DNA of 64,000 nt from Sphingobium sp. JS3065 (GCF_026427355.1 NZ_CP102664.1:310001-374000); one strand, 5' to 3'; positions 23,188-31,919 are shown, counted from the stretch's first letter. The notes: a model not told the origin generated them from the sequence alone. A program made the numbers and translations.

Positions 23188-25321
23188 AGCCGCGTTACCG
23201 CCTCCATCGCTTGCCGACGCCCGCGCGGTGCTGGCGAATGCACTGGAGGCGCTACGCTTTCCCGAAAAGGTCTCGATCTCCGAAGCTGCGCGCCGGCACC
23301 GTGTCCTGATGAACCCCGGCGCCTATTCCGGCCCATGGGATGAGAGCCCGCATGACATGCGTTGCCTCGACCGCCCTATGGACTGCCTGCACGGCGATTC
23401 TCCGTACAGTGTCGTGGGCGTCATGGGGCCGAGCCAGACGGGCAAGTCGGAGATCGGCAATAACTGGCAGCTTCACACCGTCCTTTATGACCAGGCCGAT
23501 CTGCTGTTCGTGGCGCCGACGCGCGACCTGACCAATGTCTATGTGACGACGCAGTTCGACAAGATGCTGGACTTAGCCGTTTATACCGATGGCAAGGCGG
23601 GAATATTGCGCGACCGCCAGCTCGGCGGCGTGTCGGCGGACAATATCAATCTCAAGCGCTTCCTGGGCTGCGACTTCCATTTCCTCTGGCCTGGCGGTCC
23701 CACCTTCCGCGCCAAGCCGTTCCCCCGCGGACGCATGGACGACTATGATGAGTTCGCGAAGGACGTTGCCGATCAAGGTAGCGCGCTGGGCTTGATGGAA
23801 GGCCGCATGGGCAGCTTCGCGGCCTACGGTCGAACGAAGATCTACGCCAACTCAAGCCCGATGCTGGGCCGGACCAAGGGGATCGAGGCGCTGGTCGCCA
23901 GCGGAACAGATGAGCGCTGGTATGTCGATTGTCTCGAATGTTCGACCCCGTTCCGCCTGAGCTTCGATCACCTGGACTATGACAAGACTGGCACACCGGA
24001 GGATGCCGCCGCGAGCGCTGCAGTTATGTGCCTCGAATGTGGCGGCGTCCACCGTCAGTCCGAAAAGCGCATGATCATGTCGACGGGGCGCTGGGTCGGA
24101 CGTGGTGAGCGCGCGGTGTCATTGCGCGAAAGCAATATCGGCAAAATCGGCGAGCTGATCCGAACCGATCGCGCCACCTTCCGCCTGGAAGGATTGATGG
24201 GCTTCCGTCCTTGGGCGCAAATCGCAAAGCTGGCGCGGGAGGCTGAAATCGCCTTTGCGATCGAGCAGGATCCTGCGCCGCTGGTGTCGTTCGACAATAC
24301 CATCATCGGCCGCAACTATGTGCCGCGCGAAGACGGCGAGCCAGCGGTGACAGAGGATGCGCTCTACACGCGGGCGCGCAACAGCTATTACCGCATGGGC
24401 GAGGTCCCGCCTGGCGTCCTGTGTCTGATCGCCACGATTGACCAGCAAGGCAACCGCTTCGAGGTTGCGGTGTGGGGCTTCGGCGCGGGCTTTCGTTGCT
24501 GGCTGATCGACCGCTTTGCCGTGTTGACGACCATGGACAATGGGCGGGAGCGCCCGTTGAAGCCGTTCAATCGGCCGGAGGACTGGTCCGTTCTTCATGC
24601 TCGTGTGCTGTCTCGCAGCTATCCCATGGCGGGCGCGCCGCACCTTCGGATGAAGATCATGAACACCTCGGTCGACACGGGCGGCATGGATGGCGCGACC
24701 GACAACGCCTTTGCCTGGTGGCATGCGATGGTCTCCGGTGATGTCGGCTCCGGACGCCCGCCACTGCCGGCGACGGCCATCACTCTTCTCAAAGGTGGCA
24801 ATAATCCCAAGGGCCGACTGCTGCCGCCGCCGACGGTTGATGCCAAGCGCCAGATCAAGGGCGCCCCTCAAGCCGAGCTGTTCATGCCCAATGTCAACCG
24901 ATACAAGGACATTGCCGATGTCAGGCTGAAACGCAGCGACGAAGGGCCCGGTTACATCGCCTTTCCGAACAATCTTCCCCAGGCCGATGACGGGTCGTTC
25001 CCCTATCTGGCGGAACTGCGCGCCGAACATAACGTCAACGGTCAGTGGGTCCGCGAGCCGCATCGCGCAAACGAGACATGGGACCTTTACATTCAGGCCT
25101 GCGCCGTCGTCACGCGCTTCGGCGGGAATGACGCCAGCTTCGCCTGGGTGCCGGTTTGGGCGCGTCCGCCCAAGGATGCGCCACGCCAACTGACGCCGGA
25201 ACCGCAACCCGATGCGGAGGATATTGGCGCCGAAACAGCGCCGCCGCGGCCACCAGCCCCAGCGCGCGCGGCATCGCGCATGCAACGTCCACGGCGATCC
25301 GTCAGGGTGTCGCGAGGCTAA
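23180..25321 (+). CDS. Terminase large subunit (lambda gpA family)
   Basis: 713 aa. The ATPase domain has Walker A GVMGPSQTGKSEI and the gpA-family blocks LLFVAPTRDLTNVYV, DDYDEFAKDV, AYGRTKIYANSSPMLGRTKGIE and a zinc-like CLECSTPF...CLECGG segment. The C-terminal nuclease half includes CLIATIDQQGNRFEVAVWGF and NTSVDTGGMDGATDNAF. It translocates DNA into the prohead and cuts at the packaging site. The gpA lineage with a Nu1-like partner suggests cos-type ends. Confidence 0.94.
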   Translation: MLEAALPPPSLADARAVLANALEALRFPEKVSISEAARRHRVLMNPGAYSGPWDESPHDMRCLDRPMDCLHGDSPYSVVGVMGPSQTGKSEIGNNWQLHTVLYDQADLLFVAPTRDLTNVYVTTQFDKMLDLAVYTDGKAGILRDRQLGGVSADNINLKRFLGCDFHFLWPGGPTFRAKPFPRGRMDDYDEFAKDVADQGSALGLMEGRMGSFAAYGRTKIYANSSPMLGRTKGIEALVASGTDERWYVDCLECSTPFRLSFDHLDYDKTGTPEDAAASAAVMCLECGGVHRQSEKRMIMSTGRWVGRGERAVSLRESNIGKIGELIRTDRATFRLEGLMGFRPWAQIAKLAREAEIAFAIEQDPAPLVSFDNTIIGRNYVPREDGEPAVTEDALYTRARNSYYRMGEVPPGVLCLIATIDQQGNRFEVAVWGFGAGFRCWLIDRFAVLTTMDNGRERPLKPFNRPEDWSVLHARVLSRSYPMAGAPHLRMKIMNTSVDTGGMDGATDNAFAWWHAMVSGDVGSGRPPLPATAITLLKGGNNPKGRLLPPPTVDAKRQIKGAPQAELFMPNVNRYKDIADVRLKRSDEGPGYIAFPNNLPQADDGSFPYLAELRAEHNVNGQWVREPHRANETWDLYIQACAVVTRFGGNDASFAWVPVWARPPKDAPRQLTPEPQPDAEDIGAETAPPRPPAPARAASRMQRPRRSVRVSRG

Positions 25322-25602
25322 GCCGCGACATGCTCCAGCTCGCTGCCGCAGTAGCGGCACTTGATCGCCTCGGCCTTGATCATCTCGGCGCAATGCGGGC
25401 ATTTACGCATGGTCAGGTTGCCGCGCTGGGCGGCGCGTGCGGGATCAGCCTCTCCGGCGATCAGCAAGATCAGCACCGCGAAAATTCCCAATAGCGCGCC
25501 GAGGAAGCCCCAAAGCGCAGCATCGCGATTCCGCTTCTTCGCCATTTTCGCGCACAGCACAATCAAGCCGATCCAGATGGCGAGAAAGACCAACAAACCC
25601 AT
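25318..25602 (-). CDS. Reverse-strand moron: membrane protein with zinc ribbon
   Basis: 94 aa on the minus strand within the rightward late region. Two hydrophobic helices (LLVFLAIWIGLIVLCA and WGFLGALLGIFAVLILLIAG) precede a C-terminal zinc ribbon, CPHCAEMIKAEAIKCRYCG. Orientation, an isolated intergenic region with hairpins and a terminator to its right, and unusual content are typical of a moron expressed from the lysogen. Superinfection exclusion or envelope modification is possible. Its end overlaps the TerL stop by four bases. Confidence 0.72.
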   Translation of the reverse strand: MGLLVFLAIWIGLIVLCAKMAKKRNRDAALWGFLGALLGIFAVLILLIAGEADPARAAQRGNLTMRKCPHCAEMIKAEAIKCRYCGSELEHVAA

Positions 25603-25743
25603 AATTTACCCCCAAGCCCCAATGCCGCCTAATGTATGCCGCTCCTCCGGACTGGTCCATAGCCTTCTCGCTGGTGTCCTGACCGGCATTTCCGCCGGGT
25701 TGGAGCTAAGGCCTGTTAACTCATAAAAATGGACGAATTATTA

Positions 25744-25778
25744 GTCGCATCATCAGCAAGAACTTTGCATGATGCGAC
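25744..25778. repeat. Inverted repeat GTCGCATCAT / ATGATGCGAC
   Basis: Perfect 10-bp arms (25744-25753 and 25769-25778) with a 15-bp spacer in the AT-rich intergenic region beside the moron. It could be a regulatory dyad for the moron promoter or a terminator stem; there is no poly-T tail on either side. Confidence 0.55.
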
Positions 25779-25865
25779 ATTACCCCGGTGCGCAGCCTCC
25801 AACTTGACGGCTGATTAGTTTATTTGACATAGGCCGGAAGGTCAGAAGAGTTGTGCATGATCGAC

Positions 25866-25896
25866 CCGCCCCGGAATTCCGGCGGCGGGTTTTTTG
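25866..25896 (+). terminator. Intrinsic terminator before head genes
   Basis: A GC-rich stem CCCGCC-CCGG / CCGG-CGGCGGG around an AATT loop (one bulged G) is followed directly by TTTTTT. It would end transcripts coming from TerL and the intergenic region before the gpW-like gene. Confidence 0.75.
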
Positions 25897-25920
25897 TGCC
25901 GCTGGCTTCCGGAGATCGTC

Positions 25921-26160
25921 ATGGCCTTATCGCAGGCAGAGCTTGAACGGTTGCAGGACCGGCTCGACGCTTATTACGAAGCCGAAAAGGCCGTGCTGCG
26001 CAACCAGTCCTACAAGATGCCCGACGGGCGCGAACTCACCCGCGCTTCGCTCGACACGATTCGGAAGGCAATCGATGGGCTGCGCAATGAGATCGCGAAC
26101 GCCAGCGGCGCGCCAATCGTGCGCGGTCGCATGCGGCGCGGCGTGATCATGGGGCAGTGA
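25921..26160 (+). CDS. gpW-like head-tail connector (DUF6148-like)
   Basis: 79 aa. LSQAELERLQDRLDAYYEAEKAVLRNQSYKMPDGRELTRASLDTIRKAIDGLRNEI is the helical-hairpin-helical pattern of gpW/DUF6148 proteins, which join the portal to the tail. It lies immediately before the portal gene, the usual place. A GGAG lies about ten bases before the ATG. Confidence 0.8.
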   Translation: MALSQAELERLQDRLDAYYEAEKAVLRNQSYKMPDGRELTRASLDTIRKAIDGLRNEIANASGAPIVRGRMRRGVIMGQ

Positions 26161-26164
26161 GGCA

Positions 26165-27856
26165 ATGGATGTCCGCATGAACCTGGTCGACCGCGTGGTA
26201 GCGGCGGTTTCGCCGGAGCGGGGCGCGCGGCGCATGGTGATGCGTGCGGCGCTCTCTGCCGGGACCATGATGGCCAGCGGCTCGCCCGTTGCGCCGGGTG
26301 GCAAGGTAACGGGGCAGGGCGGCTATTATGGCGGCCAGACCAATCGGCGGCAGACGCAGGGGTGGCGCGCCCGCTTGCGCACGCCGAATCAGGATGCGGC
26401 CAAGCGCGATGACCTGATCGCCCGTTCGCGCGAATCAGCGATGAACATGCCGCTGGCGACGGCGGCGATCGAGCGCCCGATCGACTTCACGGTCGGTTCG
26501 GGCCTGATGGCAATTCCTGAGATTGTCGCGAGCGAAGTCGGACTGAACGATGAAGCCGCCGCTGCGCTCAATCGGCAGCTCGCCAAGGACTATGACGACT
26601 ATATGTCGTCCACCGATCCCGACGCGGAGCGGGGGGCGACCGGATACGGCCTGCAGGAAATCGTCATGCGCGGTGTGCTGGAATCCGGCGACATCGCCGC
26701 GTTCCGATGCTGGGCCGATGACCAGGCGGGCCGGAATCACTTCACGGCGTGGAAGCTCGTCGAGGCGGATTGGATCGTCTCTCCGCACGGCCATATTGAA
26801 GGGACGGCGCTAAACGGGACCGGCAATATCGTATCCGATGGCGTCGAGGTCGATGGGTACAACGCCCCTATCGCCGTGCATGTGCTGAGGAAGGCACCCG
26901 ACGGCGCTTCCGCGGGCCGGTTCAACCGGCGGAGCGGGGATACGGTGCGGGTGCCCTTGTGGGGCGAGAGAAGCGGTCTTCCCACCGTCGTTCTGGTGAA
27001 GTCGAAGCGGCGACCGGGGCAGACGCGGGGCATTCCCGTCCTCGCTCCGGTGATCGAAATCCTGCGTCAGGTGTCGGACCTGACGGAAGCGGAGCTGTTC
27101 GCGGCGGTCATGACCGCGATGCTGGCGATCGTCTACAAGTCGCCTGGGGCATCCTCCATGCCCGAAGTCGACTATGGCGACGAGGAAGGAAATGGACGGC
27201 TTGACGGTCTCGACATGCCGAGGAAGCCGCAAAGCAATATTCGCATGGAGGCAGGGCAAGTCCTGGAGATCGACACCGACTCCGAAGTCGATGTCAAATC
27301 GCCGGGGCGGCCGAACCCTGCGTTCGATCCCTTCTTTCTCGGCATGGTCCGCCAGTTGTCGGCCGCGACCAAGGTGCCCTATGAAATCCTGCTGCTGCAC
27401 TTCACAGCCAGCTATTCGGCAAGCCGGGGGGCGCTGGAGACCTTCTACGTTTCCTACGTCTTCCCGAAGCGAGAATGGCTCGCATCGCTGTGGTGCAACA
27501 TCAATTATCAGGTCTGGCTGTACGAGCAGGTGGCGCGTGGCGTCTACCGGATGCCCGGCTTCCTGACGAACCCGAAGCGCCGTGCCGCATGGTCGCGGGT
27601 GCGCCATCGGGGCGACGGCAAGATTTCGCTGAACCCTGCGCAGGAAGCCAAGGCGCTGGAGGTCTATGAGGCGCATGGCTGGTCGACGGGTGCGCAGATC
27701 ACTGCCGGGCTCAACGGCGGCGATTATGATTCGAACATCACGACGCGGATTGCCGAGCACAAGCGCTTCGTCGACGGCGGCCTGCCCATTCCGAACGCGA
27801 AGGGCGGCGGCAGCGATACGGGCGCCGGCGGTGTCGATCCTGGAAGGGAAGGGTGA
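26165..27856 (+). CDS. Portal protein (lambda gpB family)
   Basis: 563 aa. The N-terminal RRQTQGWRARLRTPNQDAAKRDDLIARSRESAMNMPLATAAIERPIDFTVG is typical of lambda-type portals. The core includes GDIAAFRCWADDQAG, RGIPVLAPVIEILRQVSDLTEAELFAAVMTAM and the conserved VPYEILLLHFTASYSASRGALET. It forms the ring through which DNA enters and leaves the capsid. Confidence 0.94.
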   Translation: MDVRMNLVDRVVAAVSPERGARRMVMRAALSAGTMMASGSPVAPGGKVTGQGGYYGGQTNRRQTQGWRARLRTPNQDAAKRDDLIARSRESAMNMPLATAAIERPIDFTVGSGLMAIPEIVASEVGLNDEAAAALNRQLAKDYDDYMSSTDPDAERGATGYGLQEIVMRGVLESGDIAAFRCWADDQAGRNHFTAWKLVEADWIVSPHGHIEGTALNGTGNIVSDGVEVDGYNAPIAVHVLRKAPDGASAGRFNRRSGDTVRVPLWGERSGLPTVVLVKSKRRPGQTRGIPVLAPVIEILRQVSDLTEAELFAAVMTAMLAIVYKSPGASSMPEVDYGDEEGNGRLDGLDMPRKPQSNIRMEAGQVLEIDTDSEVDVKSPGRPNPAFDPFFLGMVRQLSAATKVPYEILLLHFTASYSASRGALETFYVSYVFPKREWLASLWCNINYQVWLYEQVARGVYRMPGFLTNPKRRAAWSRVRHRGDGKISLNPAQEAKALEVYEAHGWSTGAQITAGLNGGDYDSNITTRIAEHKRFVDGGLPIPNAKGGGSDTGAGGVDPGREG

Positions 27857-27858
27857 AC

Positions 27859-29256
27859 ATGAGTATGCGTAGTTGGTCGCGCGCCTCCATCATCACGCGC
27901 CTCTTCGGCACGCCGCTGGCAGTGCTGCCCGAGACAGCGGCAATCGTTCTGGGTGCGGTCGGTCCCAGGCTGGACGTATCGCAATTGTTCGTCAACGCGA
28001 CTGGCGATGCTCTGGGTATCGACGAACTCTCGGCGCGTGCAAAGGCGGAAGTGGAACGGATCGATGCCCGCGGTCCCGTCGACCGCGTCGCACCGCTGAA
28101 CCGCGCTAATCGGTTGGGCTTCATCTACAACAGGGTCATGCACGTTCCCATTCGTGGGGAGACGGTGGCTGAGAACGATGGTGCAATTGGTCCGTCGTCG
28201 GGTTTCACCGGCTATGACGGGATCCGCGCCCAGGTGATTGCAGCGGACAATGATCCCGAGGTGGCCGGCCTCCTGATGGACATCGACTGTCCCGGCGGCG
28301 AATGCGCGAGCCTGTTTGAGCTTGCCGACTTCCTAATGGCGCGGCGTGGGACCAAGCCGATGCGGGCGATGATCCGCGATCTTGGTGCATCTGCTGCTTA
28401 CACCATCGCGTGCTGCGCCGACGACGTGACATTGCAGCCGCTGGGCCGTGCCGGCTCTAATGGCATCATCACCATGCACGCCGACTTTTCCGGCGCCATG
28501 GAGCAGGACGGCGTTGCGGTGCGCCTGTTCACCAGCGGGTCGCACAAGGCGGACGGCAATCCGTTCGAGCCATTGCCCGACGAGGTCGCAGCGCGAATCC
28601 AGAAAGCGGTCGATGTGACGGCGGCCAGGTTGTTCGCGCATGTCGGCAAGGCGAGGGGCATGAAGCCGGAGGCAATCGCGGCACAGCAGGCCCAGATTTA
28701 CATGGGCGAGGAGGCGGTTGCCGCTGGTCTCGTCGACAAGATCATGAGCTGGGACGACTCCATGGCGGAGTTCGAGCAGCGCGTGAATGGCAGCGGGAAT
28801 TCCGGACGTGCTGCCCGTCCCGCGCCCGGTGCGCGATCAACGAAAGGAAGCACCATGGACCCGAACGCGCAAGCACCGGCGGGTAACGAGCCGGTCTATA
28901 CCGAAGCGCAGATGAGCGCCGCCAAAATGGAGGCGTCGCAGGCCGCCGCCACTGCGGCCGCCACGGCGGAGCGGGAACGCATCACGGCCTTGGCCGAACT
29001 GGATAGCGACAGCACGCTTTCCGCTTCGCTGACCAAGGCGATCAGTGAGGGCGTCAGCGCCGGCGATTATGCCATTGGCCTCGCCCGCGAGAACAAGGCG
29101 GCGGTCGCCACGGCGGCCGAAGCGGCGAAGGCCGATGCGGCCAAGGCCGGTGAACTGCCCGCGGGTGGTCGCGCCGAAACCAAGCCCAATCGTGGCCAGG
29201 CGGCGGTCGATCGCCTTCGCGGCAAGATTCCCGGCCTGCCCGGCAAGGTGGGCTGA
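27859..29256 (+). CDS. S49 (SppA/ClpP-fold) capsid maturation protease with C-terminal scaffold
   Basis: 465 aa. The S49 Ser/Lys dyad sits in DLGASAAYTIACCADDV (nucleophilic Ser in GASAAY) and SHKADGNPFEPLPDE (Lys), as in lambda gpC. After residue ~320 the protein becomes Ala/Glu-rich and helical, the scaffold part. Expected role: prohead assembly with processing of capsid components. The start with GGGAAGGG upstream was chosen over GTG 27853. An in-frame second start at 28855 gives a separate scaffold. Confidence 0.92.
   Translation: MSMRSWSRASIITRLFGTPLAVLPETAAIVLGAVGPRLDVSQLFVNATGDALGIDELSARAKAEVERIDARGPVDRVAPLNRANRLGFIYNRVMHVPIRGETVAENDGAIGPSSGFTGYDGIRAQVIAADNDPEVAGLLMDIDCPGGECASLFELADFLMARRGTKPMRAMIRDLGASAAYTIACCADDVTLQPLGRAGSNGIITMHADFSGAMEQDGVAVRLFTSGSHKADGNPFEPLPDEVAARIQKAVDVTAARLFAHVGKARGMKPEAIAAQQAQIYMGEEAVAAGLVDKIMSWDDSMAEFEQRVNGSGNSGRAARPAPGARSTKGSTMDPNAQAPAGNEPVYTEAQMSAAKMEASQAAATAAATAERERITALAELDSDSTLSASLTKAISEGVSAGDYAIGLARENKAAVATAAEAAKADAAKAGELPAGGRAETKPNRGQAAVDRLRGKIPGLPGKVG
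28855..29256 (+). CDS. Nested in-frame scaffold protein (lambda Nu3-like)
   Basis: 133 aa from ATG 28855, in frame with the protease and preceded by a strong Shine-Dalgarno, CGAAAGGAAGCACC. It contains the helical, Ala/Glu/Lys-rich scaffold region (TEAQMSAAKMEASQAAATAA ... NRGQAAVDRLRGKIPGLPG) without the protease dyad. The arrangement mirrors C/Nu3 in lambda: free scaffold is made in excess over the protease-scaffold fusion. Confidence 0.75.
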   Translation: MDPNAQAPAGNEPVYTEAQMSAAKMEASQAAATAAATAERERITALAELDSDSTLSASLTKAISEGVSAGDYAIGLARENKAAVATAAEAAKADAAKAGELPAGGRAETKPNRGQAAVDRLRGKIPGLPGKVG

Positions 29257-29296
29257 GGCAACCATCATCGGGCGAAAGCCCATCGTTCCATTGATC

Positions 29297-29320
29297 GGGC
29301 GGTTCCCTCCGGGGCCGCCC
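29297..29320. repeat. GC-rich hairpin between protease and decoration genes
   Basis: GGGCGG (29297-29302) pairs with CCGCCC (29315-29320), with inner CC/GG pairs. There is no T-tract, so it is more likely an RNA-processing or stability hairpin than a terminator. Confidence 0.4.
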
Positions 29321-29345
29321 GTATTCGTGAAGGAAGGATTTTCCC

Positions 29346-30014
29346 ATGGCTTACGAACAGGCCGGTTACACTCAGGAAACCCCGTACAATCCGAAGCATC
29401 TGCTTGCTTCGGGCAAGTACACCACGCGCAAGGTGACGATCCTTTCCGGCCAGAACCTGGTCGCGGGTGCGGTGATTGGCGCGATCCTGCTCGGTTCGGT
29501 CACCGTCACGCCCGGCGCTGCCGTGTCCGCAACGCCGGCGGGCACGCCGGGCAACGGTTCGATCGGCACCGTCACCTCGGATGCTGGCGCCCCCGAGGGC
29601 ACCTATTTGCTCGTCATCATCGAACCGGCAGCCAATGGAGGCACGTTCGAGGTGATCAAGCCCGACGGTTCTCTCGATGGCACCGGGGTAGTGGGTCAGG
29701 CCTATAACGGCTCCATCAACTTCACCCTGGCCGACGGTGGAACCGACTTCGTTGCCGGTGATCGTATCCCCATCGTCGTCGATTACGCCGCCGGTTCGGG
29801 CAAGTACAAGCTGTCGCTCGCGGCAGCGGTCGACGGGTCGGAAACGCCTGACCTGATCCTGTCCTATGATGTCGACGCCAGCGACGGCGATGTCGAGGCC
29901 ATCGCTTATGAAACCGGCAATTTCGCCAGCACCGCGCTGACGCTGGGTACCGGCCACACGATCGACAGCATCCGCGCCGGGCTGCGCGACAAGGGCATCA
30001 CCATCGACGGCTGA
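29346..30014 (+). CDS. Head decoration protein (lambda gpD-like with extra beta domain)
   Basis: 222 aa, about twice lambda gpD. The N-terminal strand and short helix (YTQETPYNPKHLLASGKYTTRKVTILSGQNLVAGAVIG) and the terminal FASTALTLGTGHTIDSIRAGLRDKGITIDG match gpD-type decoration proteins. An inserted Gly/Thr/Val-rich beta domain (about residues 57-175) accounts for the extra length. It binds the capsid surface as trimers. Good RBS (GAAGGAAGG). Confidence 0.88.
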   Translation: MAYEQAGYTQETPYNPKHLLASGKYTTRKVTILSGQNLVAGAVIGAILLGSVTVTPGAAVSATPAGTPGNGSIGTVTSDAGAPEGTYLLVIIEPAANGGTFEVIKPDGSLDGTGVVGQAYNGSINFTLADGGTDFVAGDRIPIVVDYAAGSGKYKLSLAAAVDGSETPDLILSYDVDASDGDVEAIAYETGNFASTALTLGTGHTIDSIRAGLRDKGITIDG

Positions 30015-30051
30015 CGCCGTCCTTCCCCGTCAACAGGCCCCATGGGTCGCA

Positions 30052-30086
30052 CCCCGGTTCCATTCGGAGCCGGGGTTTCATTTTTT
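30052..30086 (+). terminator. Intrinsic terminator between decoration and capsid genes
   Basis: A 10-bp stem (CCCCGGTTCC / GGAGCCGGGG, one G-U pair) with loop ATTC is followed by TTTCATTTTTT. It probably makes the protease-scaffold-decoration transcript partly end here, with read-through into the capsid gene or a separate capsid promoter. Confidence 0.8.
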
Positions 30087-30100
30087 CGAAAGGTAGTGAC

Positions 30101-31135
30101 ATGGCCGATCATCTCTACGGCACCGAAGAGCTGCTGCCCATGGTGGACTCGCTGTTCATCCCTGGCAACTTCCTGATGAAGGCGGTTTTCCCCGGCATGA
30201 TGGAGTTCGACACCGAACAGGTGTCGTTCGACCGCGTGCTGGACGACCTGCGCATGGCGCCCCTCGTTTCGCCCTATTCGCCGGGCGAGGTCCAGCAGCC
30301 CCGCGGCTATCAGAAGGAATCGATCGTTCCGGCCTACGTGAAGCCGCGCAACCCGGTGCCCGCGAACCAGGTCATGAAGCGTCTCGCCGGCGAGAGGCCG
30401 TGGGGCGAGCTGAGCGCCAGCGAGCGTCGCGATCTGATCGTGCTGAACCTGCTCAACGGTCATCGCACGAAGATCGATCGCCGCTGCGAATGGATGGCGG
30501 CGAGCATCATCCGCACCGGATCGCTCGTGCTGGTCGGCAATAAATATCCGGCTGTGACCGTGAACTTCCAGCGGGCGGCGGCCCTGACCAAGCAGCTCCT
30601 GACCACCGATCGCTGGGGCGAGGACGGTGTTTCGCCCTATGATGATGTCGACGGCTGGATCGACGAAGTGGGCGAGGAAAGCGGCGCTGCCGTCAACCTG
30701 ATCGTCATGGACAAGGATGCGTGGAAACTCTACATCGCGGATCCCAAGGCGCAGAAGGCGCTCGACAAGACGCTGGGCCAGACCAGCGTTGCCTATGAGC
30801 TGGGCTTGACCGTCCAGTTGCCCGGCTCTCCCGTGTTCAAGGGCCGTGACGGCAATGTCGAGTTCTATGTCTACAACGACACCTATGAGGACGATGAGGG
30901 CAGCATTGCCAAGCTGCTGCCCCAATATAGCGTCTGCCTGATCAGCCAGGGCGGCGTCCAGGGCACCATGGCCTACGGCTTGGTCCAGGATGCGCTCAAC
31001 AATTTCGAGAAGGGCGCCTATTTCTCGAAAAACTGGATCGACATGGACTCGGGTGCCGAGCTGCTCGAAAGCGCCTCCGCGCCTATCCCCGTGCCGGGTC
31101 GTATCAACGCGACCTGCTACGTCAAGGTCCGCTGA
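30101..31135 (+). CDS. Major capsid protein (lambda gpE family)
   Basis: 344 aa. HK97-fold family E: N-terminal ELLPMVDSLFIPGNFLMKAVFPGMMEFDTEQVSFD, then LVSPYSPGEVQQPRGYQKESIVPAYVKPRNPV, and the C-terminal ISQGGVQGTMAYGLVQD...AKLLPQYSVC segment. It forms the capsid shell with the decoration protein. Insulated on both sides by strong terminators, consistent with tuning of the most abundant virion protein. Confidence 0.95.
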   Translation: MADHLYGTEELLPMVDSLFIPGNFLMKAVFPGMMEFDTEQVSFDRVLDDLRMAPLVSPYSPGEVQQPRGYQKESIVPAYVKPRNPVPANQVMKRLAGERPWGELSASERRDLIVLNLLNGHRTKIDRRCEWMAASIIRTGSLVLVGNKYPAVTVNFQRAAALTKQLLTTDRWGEDGVSPYDDVDGWIDEVGEESGAAVNLIVMDKDAWKLYIADPKAQKALDKTLGQTSVAYELGLTVQLPGSPVFKGRDGNVEFYVYNDTYEDDEGSIAKLLPQYSVCLISQGGVQGTMAYGLVQDALNNFEKGAYFSKNWIDMDSGAELLESASAPIPVPGRINATCYVKVR

Positions 31136-31164
31136 TCGCAGGCAATCCTCTCCCTGCGCACCCT

Positions 31165-31195
31165 GGGGCGACGGCCGGACCGTCGCCCCTTTTTT
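31165..31195 (+). terminator. Strong intrinsic terminator after capsid gene
   Basis: A perfect 10-bp stem GGGGCGACGG / CCGTCGCCCC with loop CCGGA is followed by TTTTTT. It would separate capsid messages from head-completion and tail genes. Confidence 0.88.
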
Positions 31196-31213
31196 CCATC
31201 ACAGGAGGCCTGC

Positions 31214-31558
31214 ATGGCCATGAAGAAAATTCTCGTTGCAGCGCGCGAGCTGCGCGGCGGCGTGCCGCCCAAGGACAAGGAAGGCGCTGTCGAGCGCCAT
31301 GTCGCCAGGCGGGGCGATCACCTGACCAGCGCGGTGATCAAGAAGCTTGGCCTGAAGGCGACCGACATCGAAGCGCTCAAGCTTTCCGGCGCTATCGAGG
31401 AGCGGGATGCTCTGGCGCCTGACCGCGACGACAGCGACCTTGACCTGCTGTCCGGCGCCGAACTCGAAGCGGTGCTGCTGCTGCGCAAGGTGGCGATCGA
31501 ACCCGGCACCGACAAGCCGGGCCTGATCGCGCTCATAAAGACCAGCAAGGCCGGTTGA
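31214..31558 (+). CDS. Hypothetical virion-associated protein
   Basis: 114 aa, strong GGAGG ribosome-binding site. Charged and helical: an N-terminal VERHVARRGDHLTSAVIKKLGLKATDIEALKLSGAI and a C-terminal LLSGAELEAVLLLRKVAIEPGTDKPGLIALIKTS that resembles a HeH/LEM-like helix pair. Position after the capsid suggests head completion. No family identified. Confidence 0.62.
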   Translation: MAMKKILVAARELRGGVPPKDKEGAVERHVARRGDHLTSAVIKKLGLKATDIEALKLSGAIEERDALAPDRDDSDLDLLSGAELEAVLLLRKVAIEPGTDKPGLIALIKTSKAG

Positions 31559-31561
31559 ACC

Positions 31562-31915
31562 GTGCCGGTTGAATCGGCGGCGGACCGCGCCAGCTTCTTC
31601 TCGACCAGTGAGTTCGCGGAGCTGGCGCTGTTCACGCCGTCGGGCGGCTCCGGCTCTGTCTGCACGATCATCTACGATCGCGGGCAGGGCCAGAACCGCA
31701 TGGAGGTGGGCGAAAGCGGGGCGACCGGTGCGGAACGGTCCGCCTGGATCAATGCCGACGATGTCGCGTCGGTCCAGCGCGGCGCGCGCATCGTGGTGCC
31801 CGTCGATGAATATGGCGACGCCATGCCGGGGGCCGAAACGCTGGAGGTGATCGGCAAGCCCAAGCTGGACGACACCGGCTTCCTATGGGCGGTCGACCTG
31901 GTGCTGGTGGACTGA
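31562..31915 (+). CDS. Head-tail joining protein (lambda FII/Phage_attach-like)
   Basis: 117 aa from GTG 31562. The order of strands (FAELALFTPSGGSGSVCTIIYD, GARIVVPVDEYGDAMPGAETLEVIGKPKLDDTGFLWAVDLV) fits small head-tail attachment proteins, which form a beta barrel. The location between capsid and tail genes agrees. Family assignment by pattern and position, not by an unmistakable motif. Confidence 0.68.
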   Translation: MPVESAADRASFFSTSEFAELALFTPSGGSGSVCTIIYDRGQGQNRMEVGESGATGAERSAWINADDVASVQRGARIVVPVDEYGDAMPGAETLEVIGKPKLDDTGFLWAVDLVLVD

Positions 31916-31919
31916 CGCC

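Larger units (their letters stand above)
25603..25920. other. Late-region intergenic segment (no gene)
   Basis: 318 bp between the reverse moron and the gpW-like gene, partly AT-rich and unlike its surroundings. It contains a perfect 10-bp inverted repeat (25744-25778), two TTGAC-type -35-like hexamers (25804 and 25824) without convincing -10 partners, and a rightward terminator near 25866-25896. No supported reading frame. Confidence 0.6.
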
